Below are positions 42,555 through 51,026 of a DNA stretch of 64,000 nucleotides, piece after piece. Position numbers and translations under genes: made by a program. The stretch covers positions 248,001-312,000 of the forward strand of contig JAFDWX010000001.1 in the NCBI GenBank assembly GCA_018268255.1, written 5' to 3'. Source of the DNA: Armatimonadota bacterium. GTDB taxonomy: Bacteria > Armatimonadota > Fimbriimonadia > Fimbriimonadales > Fimbriimonadaceae. The notes beneath the pieces were generated by a model that worked only from the letters and a program-made list of their open reading frames with translations, ran no database searches and was not told where the DNA came from. Within the stretch, counting starts at the first letter, position 1; every line of letters begins with the position of its first letter.

Positions 42555-43597
42555 AAATTGTTGCAGCATGGGCCCTCGGGGCCTCACTTATGACCGGAGC
42601 CTTCGCTCAGTCCGAGCCAGTCTATGGCACGGGCAGATCGGTGAAAGACCAAGGCATTACGCTCAAAGGATGGGGTTCTGGACTCATCCGCGAAACAGAT
42701 GAAACTGCCTACGAGGGCACATTCTCGATCCGGATCAGTGCTCGAAACTTCTTCCAAGGCGGACGCTTGATCTTGGAGAAACCGGTCGATCTCTCGGCCA
42801 TGAAGTCTGATTCGGACAACATGCTCATGATCGCACTTAAGGTTGTCGATCAGCTCTCCGGCGGCGGTGGCGCAGGCGGCACGGGCCGCCCTGGCGTTGG
42901 ATCGGCTTCGGGTGGCGGTGGCCGGCCCGGCCCAGGTGGATCGCCAAGTGGTGGCGGCGGGCGCCCGGGTGAAGGAGGCGGCGGAATGGGGCAGCCCGGC
43001 GGCGGGCCTGGTGGCCCTCCAGGTGGTCCTCCTCCCGGCCCTGGTGGACGAGGTCAGGGAACAGGCAGCTCGGGCGCAGTTACTGCAGCTTCTGAAGGGA
43101 TCAAGCAGCTCCGTATGATCGTCACCACCACGGATGGCCTGAAGAGCGAGATTTACTTCCCTATCCAGGCAACCAAGGGTACGACCGGCTGGGACAAAGT
43201 CGGCGTTCCACTGAAAGCGATCAACGGCTTTGAACGGACAAACCAAATCGTGAAGGAAGTTGCTTTCTCCAGCGACAGCACCGGAACGTTCTATGTGGGC
43301 GAAATTGCGGTCTCCTCGGACTCGACCCCAATCACTGGCGATGTGCCGACAATGGAGTACAACCTCGCTCTCGGAGATACTGCTGAGTTCACAGCCCAGG
43401 GCTACGCTGGTGCGAGTCGCCTTCGCTACACGTGGGATTTTGATTCCACCGATGGCATTCAAGTCGACGCCGAAGGTCAGACGATTCAGCGCAAGTTCCG
43501 AAAGCCAGGCGAGTTCACGGTGACCGTAACCATCTCTGACGCCTACGGGCTCAAAAAGCCGTTTACGTCAACGATTAAAGTGACTGTAAACCCTTGA
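42551..43597 (+). CDS. Secreted protein with Gly/Pro-rich linker and PKD-like domain
   Basis: The 348-residue product has a signal peptide (AAWALGASLMTGAFAQS). Residues ~25-100 are a beta-rich domain of the carbohydrate-binding-like type (GTFSIRISARNFFQGGRLILEKPVDLS). A linker of Gly, Pro and Ser with repeated SGGGGRPG units covers ~103-178. After a second beta region the C-terminus is PKD-like (LRYTWDFDSTDGIQVDAEG, then GEFTVTVTISDAYG). It is probably a surface or periplasmic adhesion protein. It is translationally coupled to ymdB by ATGA, which is unusual for a secreted protein. Confidence 0.75.
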   Translation: MKIVAAWALGASLMTGAFAQSEPVYGTGRSVKDQGITLKGWGSGLIRETDETAYEGTFSIRISARNFFQGGRLILEKPVDLSAMKSDSDNMLMIALKVVDQLSGGGGAGGTGRPGVGSASGGGGRPGPGGSPSGGGGRPGEGGGGMGQPGGGPGGPPGGPPPGPGGRGQGTGSSGAVTAASEGIKQLRMIVTTTDGLKSEIYFPIQATKGTTGWDKVGVPLKAINGFERTNQIVKEVAFSSDSTGTFYVGEIAVSSDSTPITGDVPTMEYNLALGDTAEFTAQGYAGASRLRYTWDFDSTDGIQVDAEGQTIQRKFRKPGEFTVTVTISDAYGLKKPFTSTIKVTVNP

Positions 43598-43599
43598 AC

Positions 43600-43642
43600 C
43601 TTTACTAACCTGTAAAGAATCAAACTTTACTAAAGTGTATAG
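43600..43642. repeat. Two tandem 18-bp imperfect palindromes upstream of the sigma factor gene
   Basis: CTTTACTAACCTGTAAAG (43600-43617) and CTTTACTAAAGTGTATAG (43625-43642) share 15 of 18 bases and start 25 bp apart. The first has 6-bp arms (CTTTAC/GTAAAG). The spacing is close to 2.4 helical turns. They look like paired operators, located upstream of a hairpin and the sigma factor promoter. Confidence 0.5.
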
Positions 43643-43643
43643 T

Positions 43644-43673
43644 GAGCCGAAGTCAAATTGCCGACTTCGGCTC
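43644..43673 (+). terminator. Hairpin ending the recA-ymdB-PKD transcript
   Basis: GAGCCGAAGTC and GACTTCGGCTC form an 11-bp perfect stem with an 8-base loop, followed by ATCTTCCTT. It lies 46 bases after the PKD gene stop and 16 bases before the next -35 box. Confidence 0.75.
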
Positions 43674-43689
43674 ATCTTCCTTAAAGGCC

Positions 43690-43718
43690 TTGACAGATGA
43701 AATAAAATGACCTAAACT
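43690..43718 (+). promoter_or_regulatory. Sigma-70-type promoter of the sigma factor gene
   Basis: A perfect -35 TTGACA (43690-43695) and a -10 TAAACT (43713-43718) are spaced by exactly 17 bp. Transcription should start near 43725, giving a leader of about 45 bases before the ATG, which has AAGGAG at 43757-43762. Confidence 0.8.
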
Positions 43719-43769
43719 AATAACTGTGATGGGTAAAACCATCAAATCTACTCCGCAAGGAGCAACGCA

Positions 43770-44396
43770 ATGTCTCTAGGTTTTGTGCAATGTCGGTACC
43801 AGAAAATGGCCGACGAAGAAGTCGCTGATCGGGCGCGCCACGGAGAACCCGAAGCCAGCGAATATTTAGTCAACCGTTACCGTGGACTTGTCGAATCCAA
43901 GGCGCGATCGTATTTTCTGCATGGCGCCGATAAGGATGATGTCATTCAGGAAGGAATGATTGGGCTTTGCAAAGCCATCCGGGATTATCGCCAAGATCGA
44001 TCTACTCGCTTCCGACCCTTTGCAGAACTCTGCATCTCTCGCCAAATCATCTCAGCCGTTAAGACCGCTACACGGCACAAACACGCACTTCTCAACGGTT
44101 CCACATCGTTATCCAAGGGAATCAACGAGGACGGCACGGAAACAACGCTGCTTGATGTTATCCCCGACCGGAACGCTGTTGATCCGGAGCAGGCAATGAT
44201 TGAAGGCCAGTTTCCCCATCGACTCGCCTATTTTGTGAAGGAGAATCTCAGCCCACTTGAGCAGGGAGTTTTCTCGCAATATCTGGCTGGGCGAAGTTAC
44301 AAGGAGATCGGTGAGGAGTTCCACTGCCAGCCGAAATCCATCGATAACGCCTTGCAACGGGCAAAAAAGAAACTCGGTACCCTACTCGAAGAGTAG
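43770..44396 (+). CDS. SigH-like RNA polymerase sigma factor
   Basis: The 208-residue protein is a group 3/SigH-type sigma-70 factor. Region 2 includes EYLVNRYRGLVESKARSYFLHGADKDDVIQEGMIGLCKAIRDY (split here by eye at ~32-75) and the DNA-melting part FAELCISRQIISAVKTATR. Region 4 is an HTH (LAGRSYKEIGEEFHCQPKSIDNALQRAKKKL). This order closely resembles Bacillus SigH (Spo0H), which governs transition-state and competence genes. Its own promoter and paired palindromes lie upstream. The gene for cdsA follows after six bases, so both may be expressed together. Confidence 0.9.
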   Translation: MSLGFVQCRYQKMADEEVADRARHGEPEASEYLVNRYRGLVESKARSYFLHGADKDDVIQEGMIGLCKAIRDYRQDRSTRFRPFAELCISRQIISAVKTATRHKHALLNGSTSLSKGINEDGTETTLLDVIPDRNAVDPEQAMIEGQFPHRLAYFVKENLSPLEQGVFSQYLAGRSYKEIGEEFHCQPKSIDNALQRAKKKLGTLLEE

Positions 44397-44402
44397 GACC
44401 TT

Positions 44403-45182
44403 GTGAAGCAACGCGTCATAACTGCCGTTTTCGGCATTGCCATCGTTCTGGCGATCATCGTTTCATCGATGCTCGCGCCTCTGATCGGTTTGGCAGGAGT
44501 TCTGGTCGCGATTGCGGGATGGGAAGCCGACAAGTTGCTCGGAACACGTGGTGCCAGCGTCGTTGCCACTTTACTTTTTCTTCTGCCAACTCTCTCGTTC
44601 ACCAAGACTTTGCCCTTAGACCTCCCGGTCGGATCATTGTGTGCGGCTTGGGTTCTCTCAGTTGTTGCTCTCTACACTTGTCGCTGGTTTGTTTGGCGGA
44701 TATTGGCCGCCAGTGGATGGATCGCTCTCCCCTTGGCACTGGTGGTTTGGCTACAGATTCACGGCAATGCGGGTTGGAAAAGCCCTCTCCTCTGGTTGCT
44801 TGTCACCATCTGGACCGGTGACTCAGCTGCTCTGTTCGTAGGAAAGGCTTGGGGTAAGCGGCTCCTGATGCCCGCCGTCTCTCCAAAAAAGACCGTTGAA
44901 GGATCCCTCGCAAATCTCATCTTCTCCGTTGTTGTGTCGATTCTCGTAGGCAATTTCATCGGACTGCCTGGCATCCTGTCTCTCGCTGGTGGCCTAGCCA
45001 TCAGTATCATGGGCCAACTCGGAGACTTATACGAAAGCCAGCTCAAGCGACGCGCAGACATGAAGGACTCTGGACAGATTTTGCCGGGCCACGGCGGCGT
45101 CTTGGATCGAATCGATTCCCTGCTCTTTGCTGCAGTTCCCGCAGGCGTGCTGTATTTTGTTCTCGTAATGCCGTCAAGATAA
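44403..45182 (+). CDS. cdsA: Phosphatidate cytidylyltransferase
   Basis: The 259-residue polytopic membrane protein ends with the CDP-alcohol cytidylyltransferase signature: SQLKRRADMKDSGQILPGHGGVLDRIDS. Seven to eight hydrophobic segments precede it. CdsA makes CDP-diacylglycerol from phosphatidate and CTP, the branch point for phospholipids. GTG at 44403 lies six bases after the sigma factor stop. The usual neighbours uppS and dxr are not present. Confidence 0.93.
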   Translation: MKQRVITAVFGIAIVLAIIVSSMLAPLIGLAGVLVAIAGWEADKLLGTRGASVVATLLFLLPTLSFTKTLPLDLPVGSLCAAWVLSVVALYTCRWFVWRILAASGWIALPLALVVWLQIHGNAGWKSPLLWLLVTIWTGDSAALFVGKAWGKRLLMPAVSPKKTVEGSLANLIFSVVVSILVGNFIGLPGILSLAGGLAISIMGQLGDLYESQLKRRADMKDSGQILPGHGGVLDRIDSLLFAAVPAGVLYFVLVMPSR

Positions 45183-45190
45183 GGAACTGC

Positions 45191-46174
45191 ATGCACACGA
45201 TTATTAGCGACCATCTATCCAAGGAATTTTTGGTGCCCAAGAAGTCGGAGGGCATGCTGGGCGGCTTTCGCGCGCTTGTTACAGGAGCAAAAGAGAAAGT
45301 TACCGCCGTGAAAGAAATCTCTTTCGAAATCACCGAAGGTGAGATTGTCGGATTTTTGGGACCCAACGGCGCGGGAAAAACAACGACGATCAAAATGCTC
45401 ACGGGGATCCTGTATCCCAGTGGTGGCCGTGCCGAAGTGCTTGGGTTTCGACCATTCGACCGGAGCCCCGAACTCCTCAGCCAAATCGCCTTGATGATGG
45501 GCAATAAAACGCAGCTTTGGTGGGATCTCCCTGCTACTGCCACCTTTGAAGTCAATCAGGCTTTATATAATATTCCTGTCTCGGCTTATAAAGAACGTCT
45601 TGCCTTTCTGTCCGATCGGCTGCAAGTAGCCGACAAAATGAATACCCAGGTGCGTAAGCTGAGTTTGGGCGAAAGGATGAAGTGCCAGCTGATCGCGGCA
45701 CTCCTTCACCAACCACGAGTGCTCTTTCTGGACGAACCGACCATTGGACTCGATGTGGTGAGCCAAGTCCGTATTCGCGAGTTCCTGAAACAAGTGAACG
45801 AGCAATACGGCACCACTATTCTGCTAACCAGCCACTATATGGCCGACGTGGCCGAACTCTGCCAACGCATCATCATCGTGGACCATGGAACCAAGGTCTT
45901 TGATGGCAGTCTGGATGGGTTAACCACCAAACACGATTCTGACCGCCGCCTAAAACTGAGTTTTACTCAAGAAGTTATACAAGACGACGTGGCCAGGTTC
46001 GGCAAGGTACTTGAGAGCGATTCAACATCCGCCGTAATCTCTGTAGCAGCGCACGAAGTGCCCAAAGTTACTAGTGCCGTGCTCGCTGCGCTGCCGGTGG
46101 CAGATATCGGTATCGAGCAAGCCTCCCTGGAGGATGTGATTCACGAGCTCTTCGGAGAACGCACCTCTGGTTAG
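45191..46174 (+). CDS. ABC-2-type transporter ATP-binding protein without adjacent permease
   Basis: The 327-residue product has a full ABC ATPase core: Walker A GFLGPNGAGKTTT, Q-loop region, signature LSLGERMKCQLIAALLH, Walker B VLFLDEPTIGLD and H-loop TSHYMADVAEL. The insertion GNKTQLWWDLPATATFEV and the C-terminal accessory domain match the NatA-like group that works with ABC-2 permeases for export. It follows cdsA by eight bases. The permeases normally encoded next to such ATPases are missing: the stop is immediately followed by a parS site and valS. Confidence 0.9.
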   Translation: MHTIISDHLSKEFLVPKKSEGMLGGFRALVTGAKEKVTAVKEISFEITEGEIVGFLGPNGAGKTTTIKMLTGILYPSGGRAEVLGFRPFDRSPELLSQIALMMGNKTQLWWDLPATATFEVNQALYNIPVSAYKERLAFLSDRLQVADKMNTQVRKLSLGERMKCQLIAALLHQPRVLFLDEPTIGLDVVSQVRIREFLKQVNEQYGTTILLTSHYMADVAELCQRIIIVDHGTKVFDGSLDGLTTKHDSDRRLKLSFTQEVIQDDVARFGKVLESDSTSAVISVAAHEVPKVTSAVLAALPVADIGIEQASLEDVIHELFGERTSG

Positions 46175-46190
46175 TGTTTCACGTGAAACA
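46175..46190. other. parS centromere site (ParB-binding)
   Basis: TGTTTCACGTGAAACA is a perfect 16-bp palindrome identical to the bacterial chromosomal parS consensus (TGTTNCACGTGAAACA). ParB/Spo0J loads here as a CTP clamp and, with ParA and SMC, segregates the origin region. It starts right after the ABC ATPase stop codon and lies 51 bases before valS, outside coding sequence. parA and parB are not in the window. Confidence 0.93.
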
Positions 46191-46203
46191 ATCGGCCTCT
46201 AGG

Positions 46204-46227
46204 TACAATGGTCTTGTCTTTCAAGAC
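46204..46227 (+). promoter_or_regulatory. Possible valS -10 box and short inverted repeat
   Basis: TACAAT (46204-46209) resembles a -10 hexamer; no matching -35 was found, and the expected position falls in the parS site. GTCTTG-TCTTT-CAAGAC (46211-46227) is a 6-bp inverted repeat in the presumed leader. If correct, ParB binding could affect valS expression. Confidence 0.35.
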
Positions 46228-46241
46228 AGGAAAGCAAGACA

Positions 46242-48842
46242 ATGGAAGAGCTAGCAACGCGTTACGACGCCTCCCAGGTGGAGGCCAAGTGGTATCAGGC
46301 ATGGTCCCAGGCAGGCCTGTTTTCACCTTCGGATCCATCCGACAAGCCGAATTTCACGGTTACTATTCCGCCGCCCAACATCACGGGAACCCTTCACATG
46401 GGCCATTCGCTCTGCTACCCCGTGCAGGACGCGATCGGGCGGTACAAGCGACTCCGCGGCTACAACGTATTGATTTTGCCCGGACAGGACCATGCTGGAA
46501 TTGCAGCGCAAAGCGTGGTCGATAAGGAACTCAAGAAGGAAGGTCTTTCTGCGGTTAAACTTGGGCGGGAGGCATTTGTACAAAAGGTTTGGGACTGGCA
46601 AACCGAATACGGTGGACGGATCCTAGAGCAGTTCAAGCAGCTGGGTTGCGGTTTTGACTGGTCCCGCAGACGCTACACGTTGGACGATGCCTATGTTCGA
46701 GCAGTACTCCACGTCTTTATCGACTGGTTCGAACGTGGTTTGATTTACCGAGGCAAGCGGGTCGTAAACTGGGACCCGGTCCTCCAAACTAGCGTTTCCG
46801 ACATCGAGACGGAGCGCAAAGTGGTTCGCGGAAAGCTCTATCACATCCGCTACCCGTTCTCAGATGGTTCAGGTTCAGTTACGATCGCCACGACCCGTCC
46901 GGAGACCATGCTTGCTGACGTTGCGGTAGCTGTTCATCCGAGCGATGAACGTTATCGCGGTATGATCGGAAAATCCCTGGTACTTCCATTAACGGGACAA
47001 GAGATCCCGTTGATTGAGGACACGTACCCCGACCCAGAATTTGGAACAGGGGCGGTGAAAATCACCCCCTCGCACGACGCCAATGATTTCGAAGTCGGCG
47101 TGCGACACAACCTTCCCATGCCGATCGTGATAGACCCCAAGGGGAAGATGACGGAAGATTGTGGCCCCTATGCAGGATTGGATCGGATTGAGGCCCGCAA
47201 GCGAATCGTAGCGGATCTGGAAGAGCAAGGATTCCTTGAAAAGATCGATGACCACGAAATAGCCCTCATCACGAGTGAGCGAAGTGGCGAAGTCATTGAG
47301 CCCCTGCTCAGCGAACAGTGGTTTGCCAGACAGACCGAACTGGCCAAACCCGCACTTGAGGCTGTGAAAAGCGGGAAGATCAGGTTCATCCCCGATCGAT
47401 ACAACAAGGTTTATATCGACTGGATGGAGAACATCCGCGACTGGAACATCAGTCGGCAGTTGTGGTGGGGTCATCGTATACCCGTTTACTACACCGAGGA
47501 AGGCACTGCGTACGCCGCTCATTCATGGGAAGAGGCTCAGTCGAAGGCGGGAGACAACAAAATTGTCCGACAGGACGATGAAGTGCTTGACACTTGGTTC
47601 AGCAGCGGCTTGTGGCCCTTCGCCACATTCGGCTGGCCCGATGATCAGGGTCAACTCAAAGAGCGCTTTCCAACAGACCTGCTCGTTACGGATCGCAACA
47701 TTATCTACCTCTGGGTAGCAAGGATGATCATGATGTCGCTGGACCAAATTGGGGACATTCCCTTCCCCGACGTGGTCATTCACGCCACGGTAATGACCGA
47801 GGATGGCCGCAGGATGAGCAAGAGCCTTGGCACAGGTGTGGATCCGGGCAAAATAATCGCTGAAAAGGGCGCAGATGCTTTGCGGTTTACGCTGCTTGGA
47901 CAGGCTGGCCATAACCAGGAGATCAGATATAGCGAGCGAAAGACAGACGATGCCCGCAACTTCTGTAACAAAATCTGGAACGCTACGCGGTTCATCTTGA
48001 TGAATATGGACGGTGTTGTTGACACCGAGCCCGCTGAGTTAGCGCCGATCGATCAGTGGCTCCTGAGCCGTCTAGCTCGGGCCGAGCGTATCTCCAAAGC
48101 AGCCTACGACGACTACGACCTTCAGGAAGCTTCTCAGACTTTGTATAAGTTCTTTTGGTCAGAGTTGTGCGATTGGTATATCGAGATCTCCAAACCGAGG
48201 CTGGCAAATGAGGCTACTCGGGCAACGTGCCAGTGGGTTCTGTTGAGGGCCCTGGAGGGCTTTGCGACCATGATGCATCCTATCATGCCGCACATCACCG
48301 AAGAGGTCTATGCGCACCTTCCGATTGCTAACAAATCTCCATTTGTTATGTCAGCTCCCTGGCCCGACGTTGCACGGTTCGAAAATGCCGACGTCGAAAC
48401 GCGCGTTGAACGATGGATTGAAATTACTCGATCAGTTCGAGCGTTGCGGGCCGAGATAGGGCTCATCGACCTGAAAAAGACCGCCGAAGGATACTTCGAA
48501 GGGGACCTCGAGGGTGGCGACGAGGTAATTCGAACTCAATCGGCCCTCACTTCCCTAGTTGCGGGTGTACCAGCTCAAAAGCACGTCTCAATTACGGTTG
48601 AAGGAGTGGATATCCACATACCCATCGAAGGTCTCATCGATTCCGAAAAGGAGGGCCAACGGCTCCAGAAGGAACTCGAGAAGACACAGACTGAGCACGA
48701 CAAGCTGGCAGAACGCCTCAGCAATCCACAGTTTGTGGAGCGCGCGAAGCCCGAAATTGTGGACCGGGAGCGGGAAAATCTCTCTGAGCTCGCCTCCAAA
48801 CTGGCGAAGATTCAGGAACGGATCCGCTTGTTTAGCAATTGA
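46242..48842 (+). CDS. valS: Valyl-tRNA synthetase
   Basis: The 866-residue class I synthetase has the HIGH-type motif in PPPNITGTLHMGHSL (~51), an editing (CP1) domain with TTRPETMLADVAVAVHP and GTGAVKITPSHDANDFEVG, the KMSKS-type motif GRRMSKSLGTGVDPG (~522), an anticodon-binding helical domain and a C-terminal coiled coil (~800-866) typical of ValRS. It charges tRNA-Val and clears misactivated threonine. ATG is preceded by AGGAAAG. Its 3' end overlaps the convergent MBL-fold gene by 31 bases. Confidence 0.97.
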   Translation: MEELATRYDASQVEAKWYQAWSQAGLFSPSDPSDKPNFTVTIPPPNITGTLHMGHSLCYPVQDAIGRYKRLRGYNVLILPGQDHAGIAAQSVVDKELKKEGLSAVKLGREAFVQKVWDWQTEYGGRILEQFKQLGCGFDWSRRRYTLDDAYVRAVLHVFIDWFERGLIYRGKRVVNWDPVLQTSVSDIETERKVVRGKLYHIRYPFSDGSGSVTIATTRPETMLADVAVAVHPSDERYRGMIGKSLVLPLTGQEIPLIEDTYPDPEFGTGAVKITPSHDANDFEVGVRHNLPMPIVIDPKGKMTEDCGPYAGLDRIEARKRIVADLEEQGFLEKIDDHEIALITSERSGEVIEPLLSEQWFARQTELAKPALEAVKSGKIRFIPDRYNKVYIDWMENIRDWNISRQLWWGHRIPVYYTEEGTAYAAHSWEEAQSKAGDNKIVRQDDEVLDTWFSSGLWPFATFGWPDDQGQLKERFPTDLLVTDRNIIYLWVARMIMMSLDQIGDIPFPDVVIHATVMTEDGRRMSKSLGTGVDPGKIIAEKGADALRFTLLGQAGHNQEIRYSERKTDDARNFCNKIWNATRFILMNMDGVVDTEPAELAPIDQWLLSRLARAERISKAAYDDYDLQEASQTLYKFFWSELCDWYIEISKPRLANEATRATCQWVLLRALEGFATMMHPIMPHITEEVYAHLPIANKSPFVMSAPWPDVARFENADVETRVERWIEITRSVRALRAEIGLIDLKKTAEGYFEGDLEGGDEVIRTQSALTSLVAGVPAQKHVSITVEGVDIHIPIEGLIDSEKEGQRLQKELEKTQTEHDKLAERLSNPQFVERAKPEIVDRERENLSELASKLAKIQERIRLFSN

Positions 48843-49672
48843 AACCCATTCGGACCAGGATGGAATTCTAGTGTTCCGTCCTGGTCCGTCCGCATTACTT
48901 GAATTCTTCTCTCGAGACAGCTCTCCACAACTCCCTTTGCTGGATGTCCATACGAGTTGTTTCTTCCGACGCTAATGATCGCGACTTCTGGGTGGAGACT
49001 GTCTAGCCACTGAGGCGAAGTCGAAGTTCTGCTGCCGTGGTGCCCGAGTTTCACAACTTGAGCAGTCCAATGCGCCCGAGACTGCACCATCTCTTCGACA
49101 TAGGCGGACGCATCGCCGGACATCACCGCGGTGCTCCCGCCCATCTGCACCCTCGCAAACAGCGAACCATCATTATCTTCGCCAGTGGGGGATTCATTTA
49201 GGGTTCTCAATTCAATCTTTAACTCATCCTTCTGAATCCAAGCTCTCTCCCCTAGCCACTCCACCCTTTCGGTTGGAACTTCTGCGTCTAAAAGCGCTTG
49301 TTGCATGTCAGGATTGGATTGGAAGCACTTTGGAATTCCGATTTTGTCCACCTGAAACCGAGCGTACAAAACTCCGAGACCACCCACATGGTCAGCATCA
49401 GGATGCGTCATAAATATCCAGTCGAGCTGACGAACCCCAAGTCGATACAACTCAGGAACAACAAGTCGCTCGGCACCGTTGGTCTGATCATTTGCCGGAC
49501 CGCAATCCACCAACATCGAACGCCCATGGTACTGGATGAGTGTGCAGTCTCCCTGGCCAACGCGCAGAAAGACCAGACGATCAGGCACTGACTTCGGGAA
49601 TTGCGCGAAAAGGTAGCCTCCGGCCAGCACACAGCCACATGTCCATCTAACGATCTTTCGATAATCGAACAT
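48812..49672 (-). CDS. ComEC-type metallo-beta-lactamase domain protein (split ComEC, part 2)
   Basis: The 286-residue protein starts with one hydrophobic segment (~8-24) and continues as the MBL fold found at the C-terminus of ComEC/Rec2: FLRVGQGDCTLIQYHGRSMLVDCG, the metal motif MTHPDADHVGG, MSGDASAYVE and VVKLGHHGSRTSTS, ending with SVGRNNSYGHP. In full ComEC this domain is thought to degrade the non-transforming strand. Here it is a separate gene overlapping the channel gene by 26 bases in another frame, so the pair probably acts as one ComEC. It overlaps valS convergently. Confidence 0.9.
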   Translation of the reverse strand: MFDYRKIVRWTCGCVLAGGYLFAQFPKSVPDRLVFLRVGQGDCTLIQYHGRSMLVDCGPANDQTNGAERLVVPELYRLGVRQLDWIFMTHPDADHVGGLGVLYARFQVDKIGIPKCFQSNPDMQQALLDAEVPTERVEWLGERAWIQKDELKIELRTLNESPTGEDNDGSLFARVQMGGSTAVMSGDASAYVEEMVQSRAHWTAQVVKLGHHGSRTSTSPQWLDSLHPEVAIISVGRNNSYGHPAKGVVESCLERRIQVMRTDQDGTLEFHPGPNGFQLLNKRIRS

Positions 49673-51026
49673 AAGGTTTCCAGAACGTCAAAAGGCCGAT
49701 GTAAACCGGAATGAGCCAATAGGCAGAGAATGGAGCAACCGCAACCGTATATCGGGCGCTGCCAAAGATCGTCTCCAGAGTGCGCAATGCTTCAAGCGGT
49801 AGTACTGCCAGGATCGAAACAAAAGATCCAAGTATGGGAAGTAAAGTCCCTGTCAGCCACGCCAGATATCCTGAAAACAGTGCGAACAGGAAAGCTGGCA
49901 GAGCGAGTATCGAGACAACGGGTGTAATCCATGAGATGTATCCGAGGTGATATGCCGTAATTGGTGCGGCAAATGTCCATACCAGTAGCGTTCCCTGACC
50001 TAGCTCAAGTATCCATGGCTTCAGCGATTGCCCCTTCTTTCTATTCCAAACTTGTTGCCCAATTGTGCACAAGCCTAGCAAGGCAAAATATGTGAAGTGT
50101 AAACCGACATCGAACACAGACCGGGGATCAAACAGGATGCTGATAACGAATACCGCGGCCAGGGCATTCAAGCTGTCAAAGTTCCTTCTCACTAAGTGCG
50201 ATAGTGCGAACATTGCCGCCATTCCCGAAGCGCGGATGACGTTAGCGTTCAGTCCCGCAGCTCCGGCGAATAGAATGAGTCCCAAAAGCATAAGCACAAT
50301 CTGGAACCATCTCGGTACTGGCAGTCTCGAGAGCAAGGCCATGAGCGCCCATGAAATGAGAAACACCTTTAGCCCCGAGGCTGCCAAAAAGTGAATGAGC
50401 CCGGAATATGCAAGGCGTTCTCTGGACCGTTGGTTGATCTCGCTTCGATCGTTAAAACAAAGAGCGTCCATGAGCGCGGATTCATCATTGGTCCAAACGC
50501 GATCGGAGAACTTGAGATAGTTGGCTCTCAAATCACGCGCCATGCGCCAGATATACGGCCCTTCCCGAATCATTTTCGGGGTCGATCTTAAGCGCAAACT
50601 CGCTGTAAATCCTCGATCCAAAGCGTAGGTTTCTGAGGCTTCGCTCACGGGTTTCAGGAACCCCGAAGCTTGGATTCGATCGCCTTTGGAAATATCAAAA
50701 GGTTCCACCGTAGCAACTTGATAGTGGTTAGTATCTGTGCGAGCTTCGCAGACAAAGCCATCCGCGCTACGGATGGGCATGGTTGTAATGGTTAAGACTC
50801 CATTAAAGTAGCGGTGCGATTTCAAAAGCGGAGCTGTGGATCGAGGCGCTATCGCTACGCCGATGATCAATCCGATCATCGCGGTGAGATAGGCACTTTG
50901 TCCTCTAAGTAGAGCGAAAAAAGGAAGGAGGAATAGCGCGTTAATGTGATTCAACATGCTGGCAGCGCCTAACCCTATAGCAATTGCCAACAGCAAGGCT
51001 GGTCGCTTATTCCATTGGTTCAACAT
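49647..51026 (-). CDS. comEC: ComEC/Rec2 DNA-uptake channel, membrane part (split ComEC, part 1)
   Basis: About 459 residues with many membrane helices. The N-terminal OB-like region (SKGDRIQASGFLKP) is followed by the competence domain with IHFLAASGLKVFLISWAL, matching the H-LLAISGLHV motif of ComEC, and by repeated helices to the end. ComEC carries single-stranded DNA across the inner membrane during transformation. ATG at 51026 follows TGGGAAA; an upstream ATG at 51071 would add 15 residues and overlap the DUF721 gene more. The MBL domain is encoded by the next gene. No comEA is present. Confidence 0.88.
   Translation of the reverse strand: MLNQWNKRPALLLAIAIGLGAASMLNHINALFLLPFFALLRGQSAYLTAMIGLIIGVAIAPRSTAPLLKSHRYFNGVLTITTMPIRSADGFVCEARTDTNHYQVATVEPFDISKGDRIQASGFLKPVSEASETYALDRGFTASLRLRSTPKMIREGPYIWRMARDLRANYLKFSDRVWTNDESALMDALCFNDRSEINQRSRERLAYSGLIHFLAASGLKVFLISWALMALLSRLPVPRWFQIVLMLLGLILFAGAAGLNANVIRASGMAAMFALSHLVRRNFDSLNALAAVFVISILFDPRSVFDVGLHFTYFALLGLCTIGQQVWNRKKGQSLKPWILELGQGTLLVWTFAAPITAYHLGYISWITPVVSILALPAFLFALFSGYLAWLTGTLLPILGSFVSILAVLPLEALRTLETIFGSARYTVAVAPFSAYWLIPVYIGLLTFWKPYVRLSKDR

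Noticed and set aside
42850-43085. A possible mobile or CRISPR-like repeat
   Set aside because: The G/C-rich repetition keeps the reading frame and encodes SGGGGRPG-type linker units; there are no spacers or terminal repeats.
42584-43462. A 292-codon minus-strand frame
   Set aside because: It is antisense to the secreted PKD-like gene; its Ala/Arg/Thr-rich middle is just the reverse complement of the Gly/Pro linker.
46191-46241. A T-box riboswitch before valS
   Set aside because: The gap is only 51 bases after the parS site, far too short for a T-box, and no T-box sequence is seen.
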